From contig NZ_LMEP01000002.1 of the NCBI RefSeq assembly GCF_001426405.1, positions 259,181 to 323,180 of the forward strand: a stretch of DNA of 64,000 bases, given 5' to 3'. A model generated the notes under the pieces. The model searched no databases, was not told where the DNA came from, and saw only the letters and a list, made by a program, of their open reading frames with translations. Below are positions 42,022 to 50,467 of the stretch, one piece after another; within the stretch, counting starts at the first letter, position 1, and each line of letters opens with the position of its first letter. A program made the translations under genes and the position numbers. The DNA is from Streptomyces sp. Root1304. GTDB taxonomy: Bacteria; Actinomycetota; Actinomycetes; Streptomycetales; Streptomycetaceae.

Positions 42022-42479
42022 GGGGCGGTCACCTCTCCGTGGTCCTCATCGGGGAGGGGCCGGGTGAGCCGGGCGGTGAGTGACGGGTCGGCGAGGATCC
42101 GTGCCGTCGCCCGCCACTCCACGATCGTGCGGTGGAGGGTGGCGTGGACATCCAGCTGCGCGGCGTCGTGCGTCGCGTCCACCAGGTCCTTGAGGAACTC
42201 GCGCAGTTCGCCGGAGGACAGGTGCCGCACCCAGGGGAAGACCGACGGGAGGGCGCGCCCTATGACCCGCGCACCGTCGTCGGCGGCGAGGAGCGCGGCG
42301 AGAAGACGGGCCGTGACGTCGGCCGTCTCCTCGCGGTCCTGGTCGTAACCGGCGGTGGTGAGGTAGAGGTCCTGCCCGTCCCTGCGCGTGACGAGCAGGC
42401 GGTGCGAGCTGTCGAGCCGTTCGGCGACCCGCTTCGAGTTCTTGGAGAGCTCGGAGAAGGAGACAGTCTGGGTCAGCAT
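42018..42479 (-). CDS. Phd-like antitoxin, extended
   Basis: A 153-residue protein starting MLTQTVSFSELSKNSKRVAERLDSSHRLLVTRRDGQDLYLTT, the Phd/YefM antitoxin pattern, whose N-terminal domain binds DNA. The C-terminal 90 residues (VTARLLAALLAADDGARVIGRAL onward) are longer than in simple Phd proteins and must contact the toxin. A perfect-armed palindrome, ACTTCGGAA-4-TTCCGAAGT, lies 12 bases upstream at 42491-42512 and is the probable operator. The pair are co-translated (ATGA overlap). Confidence 0.85.
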   Translation of the reverse strand: MLTQTVSFSELSKNSKRVAERLDSSHRLLVTRRDGQDLYLTTAGYDQDREETADVTARLLAALLAADDGARVIGRALPSVFPWVRHLSSGELREFLKDLVDATHDAAQLDVHATLHRTIVEWRATARILADPSLTARLTRPLPDEDHGEVTAP

Positions 42480-42490
42480 GCATCGACGGT

Positions 42491-42512
42491 ACTTCGGAAC
42501 GTATTCCGAAGT
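42491..42512. promoter_or_regulatory. TA-module operator palindrome
   Basis: ACTTCGGAA and TTCCGAAGT are perfect 9-bp arms with a four-base centre, just upstream of the antitoxin. It is distinct from any other palindrome in the window and suits autoregulation. Confidence 0.75.
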
Positions 42513-42519
42513 CAATCGT

Positions 42520-43350
42520 TCAGAGGTACCGGGCGTACGCGTCCAGCACCCCCAGCACCTCCTTCTCACCCCCCGGCGGCAGCTGCAGGACGATCTCCTC
42601 GCAGCCCAGTTCCGCGTAGTGCGCCACCTTGCCCGGGCTCGGCAGGACCGCGTACGGGACCAGCTGGAGGGCCTTCGGGTCGCGGCCCGCCGCCTCCCAG
42701 GCCGTGCGCAGGACCGGGAGCGACTCCGTCAGGCCCCGGCCGCCGATCGGCATCCAGCCGTCCGTCTGCGCGGCGATCTGCGCGAACAGCTTCGGGCCCG
42801 CCGCGCCCCCCAGGAGGATCCGGGGCGCGCCGCCGGCCGGCTTCGGCCAGGCCTCGGAGGCGCGTACGGAGTCGCCGAGCGCCCCCTCGTACGCCGTCGG
42901 CTCCGGCGCCCACAGCGCCTTCATCAGATCGAGCCGTTCGCGGCCGAGCTCCCGGCGGGCCGGCCAGGCGACGCCGTGGTCGGCGGCCTCCTCGCGGTTC
43001 CAGCCGAAGCCGACGCCGAGGGTGAAGCGGCCGCCCGAGAGGTGGTCGAGGGTGGCGATCTGCTTGGCGAGGGCGATCGGGTCGTGCTGGGCGAGCAGCG
43101 TGACCCCGGTGCCGAGCAGCAGGCGTTCGGTGACGGCGGCGGCCTGGCCGAGGGCCACGAAGGGGTCGAGGGTGCGGCCGTACTCCCGGGGCAGCTCGCC
43201 GCCAGCGGGGTAGGGCGTCTCCCGGGAGACGGGGATGTGGGTGTGCTCGGGCAGGTAGAGCCCGCCGAAGCCGCGCTGCTCCAGCTCGCGCGCGAGCCGC
43301 ACGGGGGTGATGGTCTCGTCGGTCAGGAAGATCGTGGTCGAGATCCGCAT
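42520..43350 (-). CDS. luciferase-like oxidoreductase (probable F420-dependent)
   Basis: A 276-residue TIM-barrel monooxygenase-fold protein of the LLM class, TIGR03619-like. GFGGLYLPEHTHIPVSRETPYP, then RLLLGTGVTLLAQHDPIALAKQIATLDHLSGGRFTLGVGFGW is the canonical cofactor-binding stretch for F420 rather than FMN in this subgroup. ATG 43348-43350 starts MRISTTIFL. It lies between the antitoxin gene and the divergent acetyltransferase; with fbiC 900 bases away it could use locally made F420. The substrate is unknown. Confidence 0.9.
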   Translation of the reverse strand: MRISTTIFLTDETITPVRLARELEQRGFGGLYLPEHTHIPVSRETPYPAGGELPREYGRTLDPFVALGQAAAVTERLLLGTGVTLLAQHDPIALAKQIATLDHLSGGRFTLGVGFGWNREEAADHGVAWPARRELGRERLDLMKALWAPEPTAYEGALGDSVRASEAWPKPAGGAPRILLGGAAGPKLFAQIAAQTDGWMPIGGRGLTESLPVLRTAWEAAGRDPKALQLVPYAVLPSPGKVAHYAELGCEEIVLQLPPGGEKEVLGVLDAYARYL

Positions 43351-43472
43351 GACGGCACGGTAGGGCGTACGGCCCGGATTTCCGAGGGGTCCGGCACGGG
43401 CGCGTACCGCCCCGCCCCCGCCCGGCCCGAAATCCCCGGGCGTCCGCCCGGCCCTCCGCCTACCGTGGCCGG

Positions 43473-44222
43473 GTGCTGAAGCAGATCGAGACGTACTACG
43501 ACGCCGTCCCCCGTTCCTCCGCCCGCGCCGAGGCGTTCGGGCCGCTGACCCTCTTCGTGCAGGAGGGGCAGGGCTGGCCCTATTACGCCCGCCCGGCGCT
43601 CGGGCACGAGGGCGGGGTGCCCGTCGACGCCGTGGAGGAAGTGCGCTCCCGGCAGCGCGCGTTGGGGGTTCCCGAGGCCTTCGAGTGGGTGGCGGAGACG
43701 ACACCGGGGCTGCGGGCCGCCGTGGAGGCGACCGGGCTCACCGTGCACGAGCACCCGCTGATGGTCCTGGCGGGCGAGCCGCTCGCCGTACCGGGACCCG
43801 AGGGCTTCGCCGTACGGATGGTGGGCGCGGACGACCCCGCGCTGGAGACCGCCGTCGCCGCCCCGTACGCCGCCTTCGGGGCGGAGCCGCAGCCCGGCAC
43901 CGCCGCGCGGATCGCCGAGCGGATCACGGGCGGCCTGACCCGGCTCGCGGCGGCCCTCGACGGCTCCGGGAACGCCCTCGCGGCCGGACAGCACCAGCCC
44001 GTCGGAACGGTCTCCGAGGTCGTCGGCGTCGGCACCGTCCCGGCGGCGCGCCGCCGGGGCCTCGGGCTCGCGGTCACCGCCGCCCTCGTCGCGGACGCCC
44101 GCGCCCACGGCACGGAGCTGGTGTTCCTGACGGCCTCGGACGCGGACGTGGCCCGGCTCTACGGCCGGCTCGGCTTCCGTACGGTCGCGACCGCCCTGAT
44201 CGCGGAGGCCCCGGACGCTTGA
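43473..44222 (+). CDS. GNAT-family acetyltransferase
   Basis: A 249-residue protein with a GNAT acetyl-CoA site in its C-terminal half: VVGVGTVPAARRRGLGLAVTAALVADARAHG is the Q/RxxGxG/A-type pyrophosphate loop (RRRGLG). Next comes LVFLTASDADVARLYGRLGFRTVATA. The first 120 residues are a probable substrate-recognition domain. The acceptor is not known. It starts at GTG 43473 and ends 49 bases before the start of the HEAT protein gene, in the same direction. Confidence 0.9.
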   Translation: MLKQIETYYDAVPRSSARAEAFGPLTLFVQEGQGWPYYARPALGHEGGVPVDAVEEVRSRQRALGVPEAFEWVAETTPGLRAAVEATGLTVHEHPLMVLAGEPLAVPGPEGFAVRMVGADDPALETAVAAPYAAFGAEPQPGTAARIAERITGGLTRLAAALDGSGNALAAGQHQPVGTVSEVVGVGTVPAARRRGLGLAVTAALVADARAHGTELVFLTASDADVARLYGRLGFRTVATALIAEAPDA

Positions 44223-44245
44223 CCTTGACACGGTGACAAGCTCTT
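44222..44245 (+). promoter_or_regulatory. MerR-type operator before the HEAT gene
   Basis: CTTGACACGGTGACAAG is an imperfect inverted repeat with TTGACA inside at 44225-44230. MerR-family dyads of this shape lie between promoter boxes. A MerR regulator is encoded two genes on, so it likely binds here. Confidence 0.5.
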
Positions 44246-44271
44246 CACTGGGCGCCGAGGAGGTGCTCCCG

Positions 44272-44934
44272 ATGAGCATGCGAGCAGAGGACACGGCCGG
44301 GGCGCGGGCGCTCCGGGGCCTGGCGGACGGCAGTGCCCCGGTGCGGCTGCGGGCCGCGCTGGAGGTCGGTACGCGGCCGGACCCGGCGTACGTCGGGGAA
44401 CTCGTCGAGCGGTGCGCGGTCGAGCCGGACTTCTCCGTGCGCGAGACGCTGACCTGGGCGCTCACCCGTCACCCGGCGGCGGTGACGGTGCCGGCGCTCG
44501 TCGACGAGGTCCGCTCCGGGCGGACGCAGGCGCGGAGCCAGGCCCTGCACACCCTGTCCAAGATCGGGGACCGCCGGGCCTGGCCGGTGATCACCCCGGC
44601 GCTGCTGTCCGACGCCGACGACGAGGTGGCGCGGTGCGCCTGGCGGGCGGCGGTGGTCCTCGTACCCGAGGGTGAGGAGTACGCGCTCGCGCGGGTCCTC
44701 GCGTCCCAGCTCGGTCGGGGCCCGCGCGCCACGCGGCTCAGCCTCAGCCGGGCGCTGGTCGCGCTCGGCGAGGTGATGCTGCCGGTGCTGGACGCCGCCG
44801 CGGACGGTCCCGACCCCCGCGCGCGGGCGCACGCGCTCGCCACGGACCGGCTGTGGCACGACCCGGACGCCGGGTTCGAGAGCGCGGTCGAGGAGGCGAA
44901 GCGGATCGTGGCCCTCGGCGGGGACGGCCGGTAG
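44272..44934 (+). CDS. HEAT-repeat protein
   Basis: A 220-residue all-helical protein made of HEAT/PBS-lyase-type repeats (for example AVTVPALVDEVRSGRTQARSQALHTLSKIGD and AWPVITPALLSDADDEVARCAWRAAVV). These make a curved protein-binding surface. GAGGAGG lies eight bases before ATG 44272; a longer frame from 44233 lacks this. It is followed by a MerR regulator that itself ends in HEAT-like repeats, so this protein is probably its partner or target, a pairing typical of Streptomyces. Confidence 0.85.
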   Translation: MSMRAEDTAGARALRGLADGSAPVRLRAALEVGTRPDPAYVGELVERCAVEPDFSVRETLTWALTRHPAAVTVPALVDEVRSGRTQARSQALHTLSKIGDRRAWPVITPALLSDADDEVARCAWRAAVVLVPEGEEYALARVLASQLGRGPRATRLSLSRALVALGEVMLPVLDAAADGPDPRARAHALATDRLWHDPDAGFESAVEEAKRIVALGGDGR

Positions 44935-45045
44935 GGGCCGGTGGACGGCCGGGAAGGGCCGAGGACGGTCGGGAAGGGCCGGTGGACGGCCGGTGAGGGC
45001 CGAGGACGGTCGGGAAGGGCCGGTGGACGGCCCGCAAAGGCCAGG
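44935..45045 (+). repeat. 20-bp tandem repeats between HEAT and MerR genes
   Basis: Five or six head-to-tail units of about 20 bases alternate between GGGCCGGTGGACGGCCGGGA and GGGCCGAGGACGGTCGGGAA. They fill almost the whole gap before the MerR start. This could vary the spacing or the ribosome binding of the MerR gene. Confidence 0.85.
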
Positions 45046-45059
45046 AAGGGCGGTGGGCG

Positions 45060-46082
45060 TTGCTGATCGGCGAGGTCGCGCGGCGGTCCGGGGTGAGCGC
45101 CCGCATGCTCCGGCACTACGAGCGGCTCGGCCTGGTGCGGCCCACCGGCCGTACAGGGTCCGGCTACCGGGAGTACTCCGAGGAGAACATCCGGCGCGTC
45201 TTCCACATCGAGAGCCTGCGCTCGCTGGGGCTCTCCCTGCACGAGGTGGGCCGCGCGCTCGACGACCCCGGGTTCGCGCCCGCGCGGCTCGTCGACGACC
45301 TCGTCCGCCGCACCCACGAGCGCATCGCGGCGGAGACGGAGCTGCTCACCCGGCTGCGCCGGATCGACGCCTCGGAGCCCGCCGGCTGGGAGGACGTGCT
45401 CCGGACGGTCGCGCTCCTGCGGGGGCTGGGGTCGGCGAGCCCGGGGACGCGGCAGCGGGCGGCCCTGTCCTCGGCCGAGGACGTGCCCGTGCCGGCGGAG
45501 GCGCTGGTCGAGGCGGTGCTCGGCGAGCCGGACCCGATCGTCGCGGGGGCCCTGCGCTGGGCGCTGGCCCGGTCGGGCGGGGACGTGGCGGCGCTGCTCG
45601 CGGAGGGGCTCGGCTCGCCCGTGGCGGAGGTGCGCGCGCGTGCCGTCCTGTCCCTCACGGAGATCCCCGGGGAGGAGGCGACCGCACTGCTGCGGGAGGC
45701 CCTCGCCCACCCCGACGCGGCGGTCCGGGCGTGCGCGGCTCCGGCGCTCGGGGCGCGGGGGGTGGCCGAGGCGGTCCCCGCGCTGCTCGACATGGTCGTC
45801 GCGGAGCGGAACGACGCCGACGCGGCGGACGCGCTGGGCGTGCTGGCGGGCGATCCCGCGCTCGCGGAGGAGATCGCCGCCGGGCTGGTCGGCCGCCTCG
45901 CCCGCGCCGCGGCGGAGCCGTCCGCCCGCCGCCGGCTGACGCAGGCGCTCGCGGAGGTCCCGGGGCCCACGGCGTCCCGCGCCCTCGCGGAGCTGGCCCG
46001 GGACGAGGACCGCGCGGTCGCGCTCACCGCGGCGTACGTCCTCACCCTGCGGAGCCCGCCGGAGGCCGGACCGGCCTTCTGA
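45060..46082 (+). CDS. MerR-family regulator with C-terminal HEAT repeats
   Basis: A 340-residue protein starting at TTG. The MerR DNA-binding domain is at 1-70: LIGEVARRSGVSARMLRHYERLGLVRPTGRTGSGYREYSEENIRRV, followed by the coiled dimer helix. Residues about 130-330 are HEAT-like repeats (EAVLGEPDPIVAGALRWALARSGGDVAALLAEG; AVRACAAPALGARGVAEAVPALLDM). The fusion of a MerR head to a HEAT sensor is an unusual architecture, mirrored by the HEAT protein just upstream. No metal-binding cysteines are seen, so it is not a metal sensor. The signal is unknown. Confidence 0.9.
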   Translation: MLIGEVARRSGVSARMLRHYERLGLVRPTGRTGSGYREYSEENIRRVFHIESLRSLGLSLHEVGRALDDPGFAPARLVDDLVRRTHERIAAETELLTRLRRIDASEPAGWEDVLRTVALLRGLGSASPGTRQRAALSSAEDVPVPAEALVEAVLGEPDPIVAGALRWALARSGGDVAALLAEGLGSPVAEVRARAVLSLTEIPGEEATALLREALAHPDAAVRACAAPALGARGVAEAVPALLDMVVAERNDADAADALGVLAGDPALAEEIAAGLVGRLARAAAEPSARRRLTQALAEVPGPTASRALAELARDEDRAVALTAAYVLTLRSPPEAGPAF

Positions 46083-46181
46083 GAAAACTTCCCGGAACCT
46101 GTCACACGTTCCGCGCGCGCTCCGTCAGTGCAGTGAGAGCGACGGACGAACGAGAACGAACGACACCGAGGAGCGATCACC

Positions 46182-46649
46182 ATGGCGCACGAGACCAAGG
46201 CCCGGATGACCAACCCCGCCTACGTCCTTCCCGAGGCCGGCCCCGCGATCCAGAACCTGATCAAGGCCACCCGGCAGGGCGGGGTTCCGGAGTCGACCCT
46301 GGAGCTGGTGCACCTGCGGGCCAGCCAGATCAACAACTGCGGCTTCTGCGTCGACTACGGCGCGAAGAGCGCCCGCAAGAGCGGTGTGAGCGACGAGAAG
46401 CTGTTCGCCGTCGCCGCCTGGCGCGAGGCCCCGTACTTCTCCGACGAGGAGCGCGCGGCCCTCGCCCTCGCCGAGGCGGCGACCCGGCTCGCCGACGCCT
46501 CGGACGCGGTGCCGGACGACGTCTGGGACGCGGCGGCCGACCACTACGACGAGAAGCAGCTCGCCGCGATCGTCCTGATGGTCGCCGTCACCAACCTGTT
46601 CAACCGGCTCAACGTCACCGTGCGCCAGCCGGCCGGCGTGGGTCTCTGA
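46182..46649 (+). CDS. carboxymuconolactone decarboxylase / AhpD-like protein
   Basis: A 155-residue AhpD-like protein: LVHLRASQINNCGFCVDYGAKSAR holds the Cys-x-x-Cys pair of alkylhydroperoxidase D-type redox proteins. The third position expected to be His is Tyr here (CVDYG), as in many CMD-family members. It should act on peroxide or thiol substrates, or as a small oxidoreductase. GAGGAGCG stands before ATG 46182. A decayed copy of its middle part follows 23 bases downstream. Confidence 0.92.
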   Translation: MAHETKARMTNPAYVLPEAGPAIQNLIKATRQGGVPESTLELVHLRASQINNCGFCVDYGAKSARKSGVSDEKLFAVAAWREAPYFSDEERAALALAEAATRLADASDAVPDDVWDAAADHYDEKQLAAIVLMVAVTNLFNRLNVTVRQPAGVGL

Positions 46650-46672
46650 CCGCGCCCGTCACAGCCGGTCCC

Positions 46673-46819
46673 GTGACGCGGGACGGGGAGACCGACGAGC
46701 GGCTGCACGCGGTGGCGGCCTGGCGGGAGAACCCGTACTTCACCGGGGCGGAGCGCGCGGCGCCGGCCCTCGCCGAGCACGCGACCCGGCCGCCGACCGC
46801 CGCGACCTGGCGGTCGTAA
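46673..46819 (+). pseudogene. decayed duplicate of the AhpD-like gene
   Basis: An open frame after the gene translates to ERLHAVAAWRENPYFTGAERAAPALAEHATR, closely matching EKLFAVAAWREAPYFSDEERAALALAEAATR in the gene itself (residues about 70-100). The rest of the domain, including the Cys pair, is missing and the tail is unrelated. This is a remnant of a tandem duplication or of recombination with a paralogue. Confidence 0.75.
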
Positions 46820-46850
46820 CCGGATCCGCTCCGTCCGCGTTGGTGCGGGC

Positions 46851-47066
46851 ATGAAGAAGATGCTCACCGCAGTCGCCCTGACCTGTTTCGCCGCGACCGG
46901 CGGCCTCTCCGCCGCCGGTACGGCCGCCGCCGACACCGGTGGCGTGAACCTGCCCTCGGTGGTGCCGCTCAGCGGCGTCCTGACCCCCAAGGCCAAGCCC
47001 GCGGCCGGCACCCCCCACCTGCCGCCCGCCAACACGGCGGTGGAGCGCCTGCTCCCCGGCCACTGA
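46851..47066 (+). CDS. small secreted protein
   Basis: A 71-residue exported protein: MKKMLTAVALTCFAATGGLSAAGTAAADTGG is a good Sec signal peptide with probable cleavage after AAA. The mature part of about 43 residues is Pro/Ala/Gly-rich (VNLPSVVPLSGVLTPKAKPAAGTPHLPP) and ends NTAVERLLPGH. It resembles small chaplin-like or unnamed secreted peptides in shape, but has no chaplin domain. No Shine-Dalgarno is obvious. Function unknown. Confidence 0.65.
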   Translation: MKKMLTAVALTCFAATGGLSAAGTAAADTGGVNLPSVVPLSGVLTPKAKPAAGTPHLPPANTAVERLLPGH

Positions 47067-47089
47067 GCCGTACGCGGGGAATGACGAAA

Positions 47090-47115
47090 GCGGCGGACCC
47101 CCCACGGGCCGCCGC
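47090..47115. terminator. hairpin between convergent genes
   Basis: GCGGCGG (47090-47096) and CCGCCGC (47109-47115) form a 7-bp stem after the small secreted protein gene. It also faces the end of the APC permease gene. Confidence 0.65.
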
Positions 47116-47174
47116 CTTCGCGTCTCTGTGACTCAGGAACTCACGGACTCAGGAGCTCACGCCTCCGGATCGCC

Positions 47175-48740
47175 TCAGTCGGCGACGACCAGCGACGGCG
47201 TCTCCTTCGTCAGGACCTCGCCGCGGAAGAACGCGGGGCTCCTGCGCTGCATGACCAGCATGATCACCACGCCGAGCAGCAGCAGGCCGACGCCGATCAC
47301 GAAGACCGAGCCGACGCCGAGGACCGCGGAGCCGGAGCCGTACGCCGGGTCCCACATGTCGTACAGCGTCTTGCCGAAGACGGCGGTGAGCATGAGCCCG
47401 CCGAGCGCCGGGAGGAAGCCCTTGAAGGCGAAGTCGCGGGCGGTGCGGAACAGCTCGCCGCGGAAGTACCAGACGCAGGCGAAGGCCGTGAGCGCGTAGT
47501 AGAAGCAGATCATCAGGCCGAGCGCGTAGATCGTGTCGACGAGGACGTGCTCGCTGACCAGGGTCATCACCGTGTAGAAGACGCCGGTGGCGACGCCGGC
47601 GACGACGGTGGCCCTGCCGGGGGTCTTGAAGACCGGGTGGACCTTGGTGAAGGACTTCGGCAGGGCCTCGTACGTGGACATCGCGAGCACCGTACGGGCG
47701 ACCGGGATGAACGTGGTCTGGAGGCTGGCGGCGGCCGAGGCGAGGACCGCGACGAAGAGCAGGATGCCGAGCGTCGGGCCCATGACCGGTCCTGCGAGGG
47801 CGGCGAAGACGTTGTCGGAGGTCTCCGGGTTGGCGAGGCCGAGGCCCTTCTCGCCGGAGCCGACGACCATCTGGGCGGCGACGCCGGTGGCCAGGTAGGA
47901 GCCGACCAGGACGACCATCGCGATGAGCGCGGCGCGGCCGGGGGTCTTGGCGCTGCCAGTGGTCTCCTCGTTGGTCGCCATGCAGGCGTCCCAGCCCCAG
48001 TACATGAAGATCGAGAGGGAGAGACCGGCGGTGAAGGCGGCGAAGGACTGGACCGCGAAGGGGTTCATCCAGGACCAGGAGAAGTCGACCGAGGTCTCGA
48101 AGGAGCCGGCCTTCGACAGGGCCATGCCGACGAAGACGGCGAGGACGACGAGTTGGAGGCCGACGAGGGTGTACTGCACGCCCTTGGTGGCCGTCATGCC
48201 CCGGTAGCTGATCGCGGTGGCCGCGGCGATGAGCGCCAGGCAGGTGACGATGTGGACGGCCTTGTTGTCGTCCAGGGCGGCGATGGACTCGCTGCCGCTG
48301 ATCTCCCCCGCGAGGAGCCAGAAGTAGGAGGTCGCGACGCCGGCCAGGTTGGACAGCACGATGATCGTCGCGATGACGAGGCCCCAGCCGCACATCCAGC
48401 CGATCTTCGGCCCGAAGGCCTTCACGGTCCAGGTGAACGAGGTGCCGCAGTCGGGCATGACCTTGTTGAGCTCCCGGTACGCGAAGGCGACGAGGAGCAT
48501 CGGGAGGAAGCCCGCGAGGAAGACGGCGGGCATCTGCAGTCCGACCTCGCCGGCGGTGGAGCCGAGCGTGGAGGTCAGGCAGTAGACGGGGGCGACGGTC
48601 GAGATGCCGATGACGGCGCTGCCGAGGAGGCCGACGGAGTTCCCGCCGAGGCCTTTGGTGCGCACGCCGTTGGCGTCGCCCGGGGCGTCGACGCCCCTTA
48701 CCGTGTCTCCGGCCTGGGGCCGGACTTCCACCTGAGTCAT
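47175..48740 (-). CDS. APC-family amino acid permease
   Basis: A 521-residue transporter with 12 membrane helices. The first is SVGLLGSAVIGISTVAPVYCL, then MPAVFLAGFLPMLLVAFAYRELNKVMPDCGTSFTW, the APC-superfamily consensus around TM1-3 (the AYxELNxxxPxxG motif). It should import an amino acid or polyamine; the substrate is unknown. MTQVEVRPQAG at 48740 is the start. An inverted repeat with 9-bp arms lies 131 bases upstream, of TetR-operator shape. It is the last of the leftward genes that follow the aldehyde dehydrogenase, which suggests uptake of a nitrogenous substrate. Confidence 0.92.
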   Translation of the reverse strand: MTQVEVRPQAGDTVRGVDAPGDANGVRTKGLGGNSVGLLGSAVIGISTVAPVYCLTSTLGSTAGEVGLQMPAVFLAGFLPMLLVAFAYRELNKVMPDCGTSFTWTVKAFGPKIGWMCGWGLVIATIIVLSNLAGVATSYFWLLAGEISGSESIAALDDNKAVHIVTCLALIAAATAISYRGMTATKGVQYTLVGLQLVVLAVFVGMALSKAGSFETSVDFSWSWMNPFAVQSFAAFTAGLSLSIFMYWGWDACMATNEETTGSAKTPGRAALIAMVVLVGSYLATGVAAQMVVGSGEKGLGLANPETSDNVFAALAGPVMGPTLGILLFVAVLASAAASLQTTFIPVARTVLAMSTYEALPKSFTKVHPVFKTPGRATVVAGVATGVFYTVMTLVSEHVLVDTIYALGLMICFYYALTAFACVWYFRGELFRTARDFAFKGFLPALGGLMLTAVFGKTLYDMWDPAYGSGSAVLGVGSVFVIGVGLLLLGVVIMLVMQRRSPAFFRGEVLTKETPSLVVAD

Positions 48741-49000
48741 GAACAGGACGTTAAATGCTGCGGTTTCCACATCCGGAAGATCAGAGTCCGCTCACTTGAT
48801 CGATCATCGCCTTGCATTGCGAGGCGAAAACCGGCCATCGGCCAATGATTGAAAGATCGACCACCTCGGCCGACCGACCAACTGGTAGGTCGGTCGCCGG
48901 GTGTCCGATATGCGGGAACCGCAGTCGCGCCCCAAATGTCCGTTTCCAAATTTTCCCGAGGAATTTTCCGGAGGCGCCCCCGGACGCCTCCGCGCCGGGC
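48741..49000. other. promoter region of the permease with a palindrome
   Basis: A 260-base gap upstream of the permease, less GC-rich near the start. It holds the inverted repeat at 48871-48896 and no convincing gene. Confidence 0.55.
48871..48896. promoter_or_regulatory. inverted repeat upstream of the permease
   Basis: CGACCGACC and GGTCGGTCG are perfect 9-bp arms around an eight-base centre. It is of the size and shape bound by TetR-family repressors. It differs from the regulon palindrome used by neighbouring catabolic genes. Confidence 0.7.
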
Positions 49001-50467
49001 TCAGCCCGGCCACACCACCGCCTGGAGCTCGCTGTAGGCGTGCAGCGCGTACGAGCCCACGTCCCGTCCGACACCGCTCTTCTTGAATCCGCCGAACGGC
49101 GCCTCCATGTTCCGGCCGATCGTGTTCACGCCCACCCCGCCGGCCCGCAGCCGGGCCGCGACCCGGAAGGCGCGGGCCACGTCGCCCGACCACACGTAGT
49201 CGATCAGGCCGTAGTCGCTGTCGTTGGCGAGCGCGATCCCCTCCTCCTCCTCGTCGAAGGGGACGACCACCACGACCGGGCCGAAGATCTCCTCCCGGAC
49301 CACCCGCATCTCGTTGGTGCAGTCGGCGAGCAGCGTCGGGGCCACGTAGAAGCCCCGGTCGAAGTCCGGGCGCTCGCCGCCCACCACGACCCGCGCCCCC
49401 TCCTTGCGGCCGAGCTCGACGTACGACTCCACCCGGTCGCGGTGGGCCGCCGAGATCACCGGGCCCACCACGGTGCCCTTCGCCGCCGGGTCGCCCACCT
49501 TCATGAAGGCCAGATAGCCGGTGAGCTTCTCGATCAGCCGCTCGTAGATCCCGCGCTGCGCGAGCACCCGGGTCGGGGCGGTGCAGATCTGTCCGCTGTA
49601 GAAGGCGAAGGTCGTACCGATCCCCATGACCGCCGAGTCCAGGTCGGCGTCGTCGAAGACCAGCGCTGCCCCCTTGCCGCCCAGCTCCATCAGCTGCCGC
49701 TTCAGCGAGCGCCCGCAGACCTCGCCGATCGCCTGGCCGACGGCCGTGGAGCCGGTGAAGGACACCATGTCGACGTCCGGGGAGTCCACGGCCGCCTGCC
49801 CGGACTCCACCGAGGACCCGGTGACCACGTTGACCACGCCCGCCGGGACCCCGGCCTCCGCGAGCGCCCGGGTCATCGCGTACACCGAGAGCGGGTCCTG
49901 CGGGGCCGGCTTCACCAGCACCGTGTTGCCCATCGCGAGCGCCGGGGCGATCTTGCCCGCCGGGTTCGCCCAGGGGTTGTTGTACGAGGTGATGCAGGTG
50001 ACCACGCCGACCGGGCGGCGTACCGCCACCGCGCCGAACACCCCGGCCTTCCCCATCGGGCCGGCCTCGTTGATCTGCGGGGGGAGCGCCTGCTCCACCG
50101 GCTCCATGGCCCCCCGCGCGTACCGCCGGAAGCGGGAGGAGCCGACCGCGACCTGCATCCCGCGCGCGGTCCCGGTCGTCGCGCCCGTCTCGGCGCGGGC
50201 GAGCAGGGTGTTCGCCTCGGCGTCCCTGGCCATCAGGTCGGCGGCCCGGTCGAGGATCGCCGCCCGCTCCTCCGGTTTCGTGCGGGACCAGGTGGCGAAG
50301 GCCTCGCGGGCGGCGGCGGCCGCCTCGTACACCTGGGCCCGGGAGGCCTCGGGCGCGAGGCCGACGACCTCCTCGGTGGCCGGGTCGATCACCTCGTAGT
50401 GGCCGCCCTCGGGCTCGACCCACTCGCCGCCGATGAAGAGCTTCTCGGTTCTCACGTCGCCGGTCAT
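49001..50467 (-). CDS. aldehyde dehydrogenase
   Basis: A 488-residue NAD(P)-dependent aldehyde dehydrogenase: LFIGGEWVEPEGG at the start, VVTCITSYNNPWANPAGKIAPAL, the Glu in RQLMELGGKGAALVFDDADLD, and the catalytic Cys in FYSGQICTAPTRV. The length and end (GGFKKSGVGRD) are typical of the family. It oxidises a substrate aldehyde to the acid, likely an intermediate after the amidohydrolase or oxidoreductase step. The start overlaps the amidohydrolase gene by four bases (ATGA), so the two act in one pathway. The first base of its stop codon is 49001. Confidence 0.95.
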   Translation of the reverse strand: MTGDVRTEKLFIGGEWVEPEGGHYEVIDPATEEVVGLAPEASRAQVYEAAAAAREAFATWSRTKPEERAAILDRAADLMARDAEANTLLARAETGATTGTARGMQVAVGSSRFRRYARGAMEPVEQALPPQINEAGPMGKAGVFGAVAVRRPVGVVTCITSYNNPWANPAGKIAPALAMGNTVLVKPAPQDPLSVYAMTRALAEAGVPAGVVNVVTGSSVESGQAAVDSPDVDMVSFTGSTAVGQAIGEVCGRSLKRQLMELGGKGAALVFDDADLDSAVMGIGTTFAFYSGQICTAPTRVLAQRGIYERLIEKLTGYLAFMKVGDPAAKGTVVGPVISAAHRDRVESYVELGRKEGARVVVGGERPDFDRGFYVAPTLLADCTNEMRVVREEIFGPVVVVVPFDEEEEGIALANDSDYGLIDYVWSGDVARAFRVAARLRAGGVGVNTIGRNMEAPFGGFKKSGVGRDVGSYALHAYSELQAVVWPG

